Origin: Bacteroidota bacterium
GTDB lineage: Bacteria; Bacteroidota; Bacteroidia; Bacteroidales; JAAUTT01
Assembly (NCBI GenBank): GCA_020048915.1
Contig: JAIFLU010000114.1
Span: 1-49,713, forward strand
Direction: 5' to 3'
DNA: 49,713 nt
The notes under the pieces are model-generated. The model did no database searches. It saw only the letters and a program-made list of their open reading frames with translations, and was not told where the DNA came from. This document shows, in pieces, positions 36,139-44,544 of the stretch (the stretch's first letter is position 1; every line of letters begins with the position of its first letter). A program made the translations under genes and the position numbers.

Positions 36139-36924
36139 CTAATTTGGTTCTTCTTTCATTGTTTCAGAAATACTCTTTTGAAGCGAATTGAGGTACGCTG
36201 AAATGCTCCATGCCAGTTTATATCCATTTGATGTAAGTTCAATACCACTGATAATTTCGGGTGCAGTTTTAAATTGAAAATGCGTTTCTGTGCCGAGTAT
36301 TGCATTCACTGCGCTTTTTATGCCCGTTTGTTGTTTCTCTAACAAATCAAAAGCACTTTGCACTAGAATCGGATCATGACCAGCGGCAAGCAGGTTTGAA
36401 TCCTGTTTGAAAGCTTCAATAAATTGTTCCTTTTCTTCAATTGTCAAAGCATACAAGCGCTTAATAAAGATGTTTGCAGACTGTTCTTCCATACTAAGGG
36501 AAGCCAAGTCGGCAAGCGTTTTTCTTGCGATGGCAAAAACTTCCTGTTGTGTCTTAAGTACAATGTCGCGGTTTAGATTCTCCTGCATCTCTTTCAATGA
36601 TTTCTCAAGATTAGAGCGCAACTCTGCTGCTTCATTCCTAGCATCTTCAAGGAGTTTTTGCCGTTCCTCATTGGTTTCAGCAATAGCATTGTCCATTAGC
36701 TTTTTCTTTTCCTTATCGAAGGTTTCATTCTTCTTCAGGAATTCAATCTGTTCTTTTTTAGCGCTAGTATCTTGCGCTTCGGCATCTTTTATTTGAGCAG
36801 CAATTTTTTCTTCGCGTTCGTCAATGGCTTTGAGTATTGGCTTATAGAGGAATCGCTTAAGTAACCAAACTAAAATGAGGAAATTAAGCACCTGTGCTAT
36901 TACCGTGAACCAGTTTATTTGCAT
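36139..36924 (-). CDS. atpF: N-ATPase b subunit fused to a delta-like domain
   Basis: A 261-residue peripheral-stalk protein, about 100 residues longer than a usual b subunit. The N-terminus has one transmembrane helix (WFTVIAQVLNFLILVWLL) followed by the b motif KRFLYKPILKAIDERE. Residues about 40-150 form a long charged coiled coil. The last 110 residues match the delta subunit pattern (SAVNAILGTET, then a GIELTSNGYKLAWSISAYL segment like the IGGI..G....D.S of delta). No separate delta gene is in the operon, which is a recognised trait of N-ATPases. Spacing is 10 bp after atpE and 19 bp before atpA. Confidence 0.9.
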   Translation of the reverse strand: MQINWFTVIAQVLNFLILVWLLKRFLYKPILKAIDEREEKIAAQIKDAEAQDTSAKKEQIEFLKKNETFDKEKKKLMDNAIAETNEERQKLLEDARNEAAELRSNLEKSLKEMQENLNRDIVLKTQQEVFAIARKTLADLASLSMEEQSANIFIKRLYALTIEEKEQFIEAFKQDSNLLAAGHDPILVQSAFDLLEKQQTGIKSAVNAILGTETHFQFKTAPEIISGIELTSNGYKLAWSISAYLNSLQKSISETMKEEPN

Positions 36925-36934
36925 TTTGAATGAT

Positions 36935-37204
36935 TTACTTCGCTATAATGTGATTCCAGAATGGGTTGGCAAAAATGAGTATCATCGAAACCACGAAACA
37001 ATATATGGCTGTTGATTCAATCATTGCCAAGCCTACAAATAAAGTCCTTGTAATAGTTGGTGCAGCATCGGGTTGCTGTGCAATTGATGTTAACGCTGTA
37101 GATACAGCTTTCCCTTCGCCTATAGCCGGGAACATGCAACCGATGCTTGTCGAAAATCCGGCAGTAACAATTGATGCCACTGCTATTAATGATACAGTAT
37201 CCAT
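36935..37204 (-). CDS. atpE: N-ATPase c subunit, predicted Na+-binding
   Basis: An 89-residue, two-helix proteolipid that forms the rotor ring. The essential carboxylate is Glu63, inside E-S-T-A-I-Y (63-68), which matches the Na+-coordinating E-S-T-x-x-Y of the Ilyobacter c subunit. Glu30 (AIGEGKA) stands where that protein has Gln32, giving the second carboxylate described for N-ATPase c subunits. Together these favour Na+ over H+ coupling, though this is inference from sequence. The loop QQPDA at 43-47 is the site that contacts the stalk. A strong ribosome-binding site (37211-37218) precedes the ATG, fitting the need for many copies per complex. Confidence 0.94.
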   Translation of the reverse strand: MDTVSLIAVASIVTAGFSTSIGCMFPAIGEGKAVSTALTSIAQQPDAAPTITRTLFVGLAMIESTAIYCFVVSMILIFANPFWNHIIAK

Positions 37205-37205
37205 T

Positions 37206-37736
37206 TTATTCCTCCTTTAAATTATTTTCTAATTTGTTTGCCTCAAGAATAAAAACTCCAATTTGATTGTTCATCCCCGAAATGGGGGTAACTATCTTCA
37301 GTTCCGGTAAACCCGCGATTGTTTCCTGGCTTTTTATGTTGATGTAATCGGTATTTTGTGTCCCTACATCTTTTTTATCGGTTGAAATTTCAATTACTGA
37401 ATTTACAGTATTAATAAGTTGTAGTTTTAAAATACCAGGCGTTTTGATAAATTCATTGAAATACTGATTAATCTGGTCTTTATTCCCCCTTATTAATTCA
37501 CTCCGTATAGCCCACGAAAAAGTTTTTGCGGTAAGTTGCAAGTAGGCTGAATTCAAGCTATCCAACTTTGTTTCATATCTGGTAGCAATCTCCAATTTTT
37601 CTTTTTCTGTATTTTTTTCGAGAAAATATAATTTGGAAAAATGCCAAACCAGGACAATGATTATGATTAGTATTAATCCTAAATAATACTTTGATCGGTT
37701 GAGAAAAGTTTTTGGTTTGCTATCTGCTGTTTTCAT
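37206..37736 (-). CDS. Membrane-anchored protein of unknown family inside the N-ATPase operon
   Basis: A 176-residue protein that I do not recognise. One transmembrane helix spans about 17-34 (YYLGLILIIIIVLVWHFS), with a basic N-terminus that predicts the remainder is outside the cytoplasm. Residues 36-95 look helical and partly coiled (EKEKLEIATRYETKLDSLNS). Residues 100-170 look beta-rich, with KLQLINTVNSVIEIS and IGVFILEA, like the extracytoplasmic PAS/Cache sensor fold; there is no kinase or other output domain. It starts 4 bp after atpB and ends one base before the atpE ATG, and its last codons contain the atpE ribosome-binding site, so it is an integral part of the operon. Typical N-ATPase operons run atpB-atpE without an intervening gene. 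It could be an accessory subunit or an assembly factor. Confidence 0.75.
   Translation of the reverse strand: MKTADSKPKTFLNRSKYYLGLILIIIIVLVWHFSKLYFLEKNTEKEKLEIATRYETKLDSLNSAYLQLTAKTFSWAIRSELIRGNKDQINQYFNEFIKTPGILKLQLINTVNSVIEISTDKKDVGTQNTDYINIKSQETIAGLPELKIVTPISGMNNQIGVFILEANKLENNLKEE
37211..37218 (-). promoter_or_regulatory. Strong Shine-Dalgarno site of atpE
   Basis: On the - strand AAAGGAGG lies six bases before the atpE ATG. Such a perfect site is unusual for Bacteroidota, which rarely depend on Shine-Dalgarno pairing. It is inside the end of the preceding reading frame and probably boosts c-subunit translation. Confidence 0.75.
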
Positions 37737-37740
37737 TATG

Positions 37741-38445
37741 CTAATTTTTAGTTGTTATCAATTTTCCCTTATCCAATGGTTTAGAATCATGCACGGCTGC
37801 GGCAATATAAACCGTTGCCAGAATACTGAATATATAAGCTTGCACCATGCCAGTTAGCAGGCCAAGGGCTTTCATTACTATGGGGAATATAAAAGGTGTT
37901 ATACTTAAAAGAATGGCGATAATCATTCCGCCGCTCATAATATTACCGAACAAACGCACCGCTAATGCAAGGGTACGTGTGATTTCGCTGATGAGGTTAA
38001 ATGGCAGCATAATAAATGTTGGTTGTAAATATGATTTAAGGTAGCCAAGCAAACCTGTCTTTGCAATTCCAAAAAAAGGAACTGCCATAAAAACACAAAT
38101 AGCTAAGGCTGCGGTTGTGGAAAGCGAACCGGTAGGTGGTTCGTACCAAGGTAATATGATTAGAATATTGGATGCTACAATAAATATGAACAGGGTGCCG
38201 ATAAAACCAATATAATCCTTGGGTTTCTTCAGCCCTATTTCTTCAATTTGATTGTTTATGGTTGTTACCAACATCTCAAGAATGCATTGCCAGCGCGAGA
38301 TACGAATATCTGTCCGGAGTTTTCGGGTAATCAATACCGCAGCAATTACCAGCACAAGCATAATTGCCCATGTGGTGACAATGGTAAGGTTAATGGTAAC
38401 AAAGCCATGTTCCCAGAAAATGGTTTCGTCGGGACTAAGTTTCAT
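37741..38445 (-). CDS. atpB: N-ATPase a subunit
   Basis: A 234-residue, multi-helix stator protein that forms the ion half-channels against the c ring. The essential Arg is Arg164 in LAVRLFGNIMSGG, preceded by FNLISEITRTLA. The motif IGTLFIFIVASNIL near 82-95 and the C-terminal GMVQAYIFSILATVYIAAA are also typical. The length is near that of other N-ATPase a subunits. It overlaps atpR by 11 bp and is followed after 4 bp by the unknown membrane-anchored protein. Confidence 0.94.
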   Translation of the reverse strand: MKLSPDETIFWEHGFVTINLTIVTTWAIMLVLVIAAVLITRKLRTDIRISRWQCILEMLVTTINNQIEEIGLKKPKDYIGFIGTLFIFIVASNILIILPWYEPPTGSLSTTAALAICVFMAVPFFGIAKTGLLGYLKSYLQPTFIMLPFNLISEITRTLALAVRLFGNIMSGGMIIAILLSITPFIFPIVMKALGLLTGMVQAYIFSILATVYIAAAVHDSKPLDKGKLITTKN

Positions 38446-38746
38446 GCTGCACTTTTTTTAGAAATTCTTTTTTTTCCATTAATTTAGTAAAATGGCCTAC
38501 CAAAAAGCGGGCTATAATAAAGCCAAGCACACAAACAAGAAGTCGTTGCCAACTTCCCTCTGAAACATAATAAAACCCTATTAAAATAATACTTACACGC
38601 AAAAAGAAACTTACGAAAACCCATATTGACGGTATTTTTGTTTTAACAACTTTTTTTACGGTAACCCAAAGCCCCAAAAAGAAAAGTATACCTAATAATA
38701 TGCCCGCTATAAAAGCCAATATCATAAATAAAGTTTCATTCATCAT
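38435..38746 (-). CDS. atpR: N-ATPase accessory subunit AtpR
   Basis: A 103-residue protein with three hydrophobic segments (about 5-30, 40-62 and 68-86), in the position between atpQ and atpB where N-ATPase operons carry atpR. It contains Arg in membrane segments (SFFLRVSII, GFIIARFLVGHF), the trait that has led to the proposal that AtpR interacts with the acidic c subunits during ring assembly. It overlaps atpQ and atpB by 11 bp each, which indicates translational coupling. Confidence 0.85.
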   Translation of the reverse strand: MMNETLFMILAFIAGILLGILFFLGLWVTVKKVVKTKIPSIWVFVSFFLRVSIILIGFYYVSEGSWQRLLVCVLGFIIARFLVGHFTKLMEKKEFLKKVQHET

Positions 38747-39059
38747 CTTCGTCTTTTTGGTTCATCTCCTTATGTTCTTTGTTTACCCAACGCCAAGCAA
38801 TCATGCAGCCAACTAATAAACCCAAAATCAAAAAGGTCAGCGTCCACGAAAACGTTTGAGGGTATTTTCTGTCTATCCATATTCCCAATAAGGCTCCCAA
38901 AAATGTTGGAACTACAATTGTCCAACCCACTATTCCCATCATTCCGAGGCCAAACCAAACACTTTTTTTATCGTTATGCAGTGCTTTGAGTTTGCGTTGC
39001 GCTTTATCACCAACTTCTTTACTAAATTCGGTGGCCTCCTTTTTATCAACAGATTGCAT
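38736..39059 (-). CDS. atpQ: N-ATPase accessory subunit AtpQ (AtpI-like)
   Basis: A 107-residue protein with two transmembrane helices (GLGMMGIVGWTIVVPTFLGALLG, then the WTLTFLILGLLVGCMIAW segment), joined by the GIWIDRKYP loop typical of AtpI/ATPase-gene-1 proteins. AtpI-like proteins assist assembly of the c ring and may carry Mg2+. The charged ends (many Lys at the start, EMNQKDEDDE at the end) face the cytoplasm. It lies 2 bp after atpC and overlaps atpR by 11 bp. Confidence 0.88.
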   Translation of the reverse strand: MQSVDKKEATEFSKEVGDKAQRKLKALHNDKKSVWFGLGMMGIVGWTIVVPTFLGALLGIWIDRKYPQTFSWTLTFLILGLLVGCMIAWRWVNKEHKEMNQKDEDDE

Positions 39060-39061
39060 AG

Positions 39062-39451
39062 CTATTCATTTTTAAATTTCTCCAGACTTAAAAGGAATCC
39101 GCTTTCCATCTTTGCCATAGTAGACCGAATTTCTCGTTCGGTGTCGTCCAACTTCTTATACTCATTTTCGACCGATTCATGCAGCTTGCCAAGGTCTGTG
39201 CCGCCAAAAGCATTACGCACTGAAACCAATACATGTTTGCCGGCTTTTACTAATATTCCCTCGTCAACAGCTAAGTAATGAACGTTGTTCGATTCTGTTT
39301 GATAAGTAAAAATGCTTGGAACAATTGCGGCAACACAATCGAGCCGTTGCGGCAACAAGCCAAAAGAACCTTCGCTTGTTTCAGCAACAATGCTTCTGAC
39401 ATTTTTAATTTCAGCGAAAATACGGTAGGGCAGGAGTATTTTTAAATCCAT
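39062..39451 (-). CDS. atpC: N-ATPase epsilon subunit
   Basis: A 129-residue protein with the epsilon beta-sandwich at about 1-85 (ILLPYRIFAEIKNVRSIVAET, EGSFGLLPQRLDCVAAI, VHYLAVDEGILVKAG) and a short helical C-terminus rich in Glu and Lys. It links the gamma subunit to the c ring. Order beta-epsilon at the start of the operon is the N-ATPase arrangement and the reverse of the usual F-ATPase ending. A 196-bp intergenic region with a long-range inverted repeat separates it from atpD. Confidence 0.92.
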   Translation of the reverse strand: MDLKILLPYRIFAEIKNVRSIVAETSEGSFGLLPQRLDCVAAIVPSIFTYQTESNNVHYLAVDEGILVKAGKHVLVSVRNAFGGTDLGKLHESVENEYKKLDDTEREIRSTMAKMESGFLLSLEKFKNE

Positions 39452-39472
39452 GGCTATAAATATTTAGTGTTG

Positions 39473-41165
<1,693 letters not shown>

Positions 41166-41197
41166 CTTTGAAATTTGAAGACACTTTGAAAAACTTT

Positions 41198-41881
41198 TTA
41201 TTGCTTAATTATCCGACCGTCTTCTATTTCAATAATGCGGTGTGAATTCTTGGCAAATTCCTCGTCGTGTGTTACTACTAATAACGTTTGTTGATTTTCT
41301 TCGGCTAACCGTTTAAATATATCGAACACGATTAAACCGTTTTTCTTGTCTAAATTGCCAGTTGGTTCATCGCACATAATAATACTTGGGCTGTTAATTA
41401 GTGCTCGAGCAATAGCTACTCGTTGCTTTTCGCCACCCGAAAGTTGGTTGGCATATTTGTCGGACAATGGATGAATATCAAATTCTTTTAACAGATCCAT
41501 CGCCTTTATCTTCACTTCATCTTCTTTCAATACTCCAAGTTTCAAACCGGGCAACATCACGTTTTCCAATACGGTAAACTCGTTTAATAAATAATGGAAC
41601 TGAAATACAAACCCAATTTTTTCATTGCGTACCCGGGCTAATTGTTTTTCTTTTTTGCCCCTCATTGTTTCTTGTTCTATCAACACATCGCCCTCATAAT
41701 CAGTATCCATTGTTGAAAGTATATAGAGCAATGTCGATTTGCCACAGCCCGATTTACCGATAACAGACACAAATTCTCCTTTGTTTACGGTAAAAGCAAT
41801 ATCATTCAAAACCCTTACCGTTAAATGGTTGTGAAAACTTTTGTTAATATGTTTGGCTTCAAGTATAATAGTGTTGACCAT
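41198..41881 (-). CDS. ABC transporter ATP-binding protein (LolD/MacB/DevA-like)
   Basis: A 227-residue ATPase that powers the permease encoded just upstream. The Walker A is GKSGCGKST at 42-50, the Q-loop is FVFQFHYLLNEFT near 91-103, the signature LSGGEKQRVAIARAL is at 147-161, Walker B is IIMCDEPTGNLD with the Asp-Glu pair at 171-172, and the switch His is in VVTHDEEFA near 203. This belongs to the MacB/LolD branch, which drives mechanotransmission-type export rather than import. It is the last gene of a three-gene operon and starts one base after the permease stop. Confidence 0.95.
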   Translation of the reverse strand: MVNTIILEAKHINKSFHNHLTVRVLNDIAFTVNKGEFVSVIGKSGCGKSTLLYILSTMDTDYEGDVLIEQETMRGKKEKQLARVRNEKIGFVFQFHYLLNEFTVLENVMLPGLKLGVLKEDEVKIKAMDLLKEFDIHPLSDKYANQLSGGEKQRVAIARALINSPSIIMCDEPTGNLDKKNGLIVFDIFKRLAEENQQTLLVVTHDEEFAKNSHRIIEIEDGRIIKQ

Positions 41882-41882
41882 A

Positions 41883-43142
41883 TTATTTTCCTCTAATAAT
41901 TATTACGGGGTCAATTTTACTGGCTTTGCGAGCAGGTGCCCAACCAGCCACGTAAGTTGTTGCTAGTGAAAATGTAAAACCAATAATATAGAACACCGGA
42001 TTGTAATTGATGGGGTAGGTTTTTATTGTTGGTAGCGATGCCGTAACAAAAGGAATTTGATCGATGGTAAAAGACATCAGGAATCCGAAAAGCAAACCTA
42101 ACAAACCACCAAACATACCAATGCTTAGGGCAATCACTATAAAGATGCGAATTACATCGATACCAGAGAAACCAGTTGCTTTTAGAATGGCTATTGAATC
42201 CATTTTTTCATATATCATCATATTTAAAATATTATAGATGCCAAACCCTGCCACAATAAGCAATGTAATACCTACAGCATACGATATAAGTGTCCGTACA
42301 AAAGAGCCTGTTTCGAATTGTGCATTTGCTGTTTGTATGTCTTCAGCATCGGTCTGGAAGAGTTGAGCATATTCCTTTGCAATGGAAGGCGCGAGATTTA
42401 TATCGCTGAGTTTTATTTGTATATCGGTAATATAATTACTTGGTTTGCCAAGTATTTTTTGTGTTGTACTAATGGATGCGTAGCTCTGCACTTTATCTAA
42501 TTCCTGAATACCCGATTGAAAAAAGCCTACTACTTTCAACGAAAATCGTTCCTGTTTAATGGTGGTTACGTGTACTGCATCGCCTATATTTGCCATCAGT
42601 TTATCAGCTAATGCTTTTCCTAAAATAACACTGTTGGAAACATTCATTATATCGAGCGAATTTCCAGCAACCACATAATCGCTAAAGTAAAATAACCGAC
42701 TTTCAGCTTTAGCATCGATACCACTGACAATACCAGTAATGTCGATAGCTCCATCGTTAAAAAAGACTTGTGCCGTAATTTTAGGTGCAACACCTTTTAC
42801 CCGATTGTCTGTTTTAAGGGCTTGCATGATGGCTCCACTATTGTAAATTTCGTTTCGGCTGCTACTCGATTTTATAGACTGAATGAAATTGTAGCTACCT
42901 TTAAATTCACTTGAAATATTTACAGGTTGATGGATGCTAGGTTTTATGTCGTTATACAACCGTATATGTGCAGTGCGATTGAGCATTAAACCATCGAGTA
43001 AGTCGTTTAGGCCTGCCATAAAGCTTAACAAAGCAATAAACATGGTAATGCTGAATGTTACACCAATAGCTGCCACAAGTGTTTGTTTCCACCGAGCCAG
43101 CAATAGTGATTTTGCGATACGCAGGATTAATTTTGTATTCAT
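41883..43142 (-). CDS. ABC transporter permease (FtsX/MacB type)
   Basis: A 419-residue membrane protein with the FtsX topology: one helix near 20-43 (TLVAAIGVTFSITMFIALLSF), a large extracytoplasmic domain (about 45-280), and three helices near 285-310, 335-360 and 380-405. The MacB-type periplasmic part contains VILGKALADKL and VVGFFQSGIQELDKVQSY. With the membrane-fusion protein and the ATPase it forms a MacAB- or DevBCA-like export system, for a lipid, peptide or drug; no outer-membrane TolC partner is encoded in this window. It overlaps the membrane-fusion gene by four bases (ATGA). Confidence 0.92.
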   Translation of the reverse strand: MNTKLILRIAKSLLLARWKQTLVAAIGVTFSITMFIALLSFMAGLNDLLDGLMLNRTAHIRLYNDIKPSIHQPVNISSEFKGSYNFIQSIKSSSSRNEIYNSGAIMQALKTDNRVKGVAPKITAQVFFNDGAIDITGIVSGIDAKAESRLFYFSDYVVAGNSLDIMNVSNSVILGKALADKLMANIGDAVHVTTIKQERFSLKVVGFFQSGIQELDKVQSYASISTTQKILGKPSNYITDIQIKLSDINLAPSIAKEYAQLFQTDAEDIQTANAQFETGSFVRTLISYAVGITLLIVAGFGIYNILNMMIYEKMDSIAILKATGFSGIDVIRIFIVIALSIGMFGGLLGLLFGFLMSFTIDQIPFVTASLPTIKTYPINYNPVFYIIGFTFSLATTYVAGWAPARKASKIDPVIIIRGK

Positions 43143-44218
43143 GGATTGGTTTTATAGATGATATCATTGGAGGTCAATCCACTTATAATTTCTACCATCT
43201 GATAATCTTTAAGCCCAATAACTACTTTTCGTAATTTCTCTTTGTTCATCATTACCATCGAATCGCCAATGAGATAGCTTCGGGGAATGGTTAAGGCTTT
43301 TTCTTTTGAGCGGATAATAATATTCGCTTCTACCGATAAATTTGGATAAGGTGCCTGAGGCTTGGTAACAAAAATAGCATTCACGGTGAACGACCGCGAC
43401 GACTCATTCATCAAAGGTTCAATTTTTTCAACAGATGCTTCAAATACTTCGCCTTTGTAACTGTCCATTGTAAAGAGTATCTTTTGACCTTGCTTAATAC
43501 GTGCAATGTCAAATTCATCTACTTTCAATTCAATGAAAAATGCTGTGGCATCGCCAATGATCGCCATAGGATATTGTGAATTTGCCAATTCGCCCTTTTC
43601 TTTCAAAATTTTATATATTTTGCCTTCAGCATCGGCCCTGATGATGTAGTTATCTGCAAGTGCGTTACTTATCTTTAAATTTGTTTTTGATTGTTGCGAC
43701 GCAAATTCGAGTTGCCTTTTTAATTCAACATAGCGAAGGCGAGCCGTTTCGTAGTTGGCTGCTGAGTTTTTATAAGCCAATTGCCGTTGCTCAAATTCGT
43801 TAAGACTACCAATATTTTGCGTCCATAAATTACGTTGTCGCTTAAAAAGTGCTGAATCGTTTTTCAATTTACTCAATGCAAAACGTATTGCCACCTTTGC
43901 TTCGGTTAATTTGTCGGTATTAGAATACATGGCAGCATTTTCGGCTGCCAGTATTGCATTGTCGGTATTTAGCTTCGACGACTCGTTCAATACTTTCATC
44001 AGAGTGTCGCCTTTTTTTACCAAATCGCCTTCAGAAACCATTATATCTTGAATCAATCCGTTGACTGTGGAATAAACCTGATACTGGTTTTCGCTTTTAA
44101 CAATGCCCGAGGCATAAACAGATTCCGAAATATTTTCGATAACTGGTTTGGTTTGTTCATTTCCGCTATTACACGATACGAATAGTAAAATGGTAAAAAG
44201 GATTATAAATATTTTCAT
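43139..44218 (-). CDS. Membrane-fusion (periplasmic adaptor) lipoprotein, HlyD/MacA type
   Basis: A 359-residue lipoprotein with lipobox FVSC (Cys16). The lipoyl/barrel-sandwich parts are at about 35-75 (SVYASGIVKSENQYQVYSTVNGLIQDIMVSEGD pattern, with VKKGDTLMKV) and about 195-225 (YIIRADAEGKIYKILKEKGELA); a helical hairpin of about 110 residues lies between. Beta-barrel and membrane-proximal domains complete the chain. It is the first gene of the export operon, with the permease and the ATPase following without gaps. The second composite promoter lies upstream, 212-280 bp before the ATG. Confidence 0.92.
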   Translation of the reverse strand: MKIFIILFTILLFVSCNSGNEQTKPVIENISESVYASGIVKSENQYQVYSTVNGLIQDIMVSEGDLVKKGDTLMKVLNESSKLNTDNAILAAENAAMYSNTDKLTEAKVAIRFALSKLKNDSALFKRQRNLWTQNIGSLNEFEQRQLAYKNSAANYETARLRYVELKRQLEFASQQSKTNLKISNALADNYIIRADAEGKIYKILKEKGELANSQYPMAIIGDATAFFIELKVDEFDIARIKQGQKILFTMDSYKGEVFEASVEKIEPLMNESSRSFTVNAIFVTKPQAPYPNLSVEANIIIRSKEKALTIPRSYLIGDSMVMMNKEKLRKVVIGLKDYQMVEIISGLTSNDIIYKTNP

Positions 44219-44258
44219 TCGTTTATTATTTATGGGCGTGTTTTATTGATTTTTTAAT

Positions 44259-44282
44259 AAAGACGCACGGCTGTGCATCTTT
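44259..44282. repeat. Palindromic repeat with GCACGGCTGTGC core, copy 1
   Basis: A near-perfect 24-bp palindrome (outer arms AAAGACGCAC and GTGCATCTTT). It resembles the GACGCACGGCCGTGCGTC-type palindromes dispersed in Bacteroidota genomes. A related copy lies at 44366-44387. It could fold into a hairpin in the leader of the ABC operon. Confidence 0.65.
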
Positions 44283-44365
44283 TTGCAATAGTATGAAGTG
44301 TTTCATTTTGAATCGTATGAACAAAAACGTTCGGTTTGAAATGTACCGATAGAATCGTATGGTTT

Positions 44366-44387
44366 GAGACTCACGGCCGTGCGCCTC
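44366..44387. repeat. Palindromic repeat with CACGGCCGTG core, copy 2
   Basis: GAGACTCACGG followed by CCGTGCGCCTC, a near-palindrome centred on the perfect 10-bp palindrome CACGGCCGTG. It shares the ACGGCCGTGCG-type core with copy 1, 107 bp away, so the two may be ends of one small non-coding element or two independent insertions. Confidence 0.65.
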
Positions 44388-44430
44388 TATGAGTATGCGG
44401 TGTATTATTTATTGATAATAAATAATATGG

Positions 44431-44498
44431 TAAAGGTGTGAAACTTTAATTGCTTGTATGTTACACAATTTTTGGAAAAAATTACATTGTTCACATAT
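44431..44498 (-). promoter_or_regulatory. Composite promoter element, copy 2 (ABC export operon)
   Basis: TAAAGGT at 44431-44437, exactly 21 bp, then the 40-bp block at 44459-44498 with GTTAC at 44460 and TTAC at 44482 in the same phase as in copy 1. This copy is the most diverged (CACAAT instead of CATAAC, TTGTTCACATAT at the end). The box lies 212 bp upstream of the adaptor gene ATG. Confidence 0.8.
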
Positions 44499-44544
44499 TG
44501 AATTGAACGAATTTGCTTTTACAACTTACTTGATTATTTCTTTT

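Larger units (their letters stand above)
44219..44544. other. 326-bp intergenic region with palindromes and a promoter
   Basis: No credible gene is seen. The stretch holds two near-palindromic elements (44259-44282 and 44366-44387) about 107 bp apart and the second composite promoter (44431-44498) of the ABC export operon. The unusually long 5' leader (more than 200 bp between the promoter and the ATG) contains both palindromes. Confidence 0.6.
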
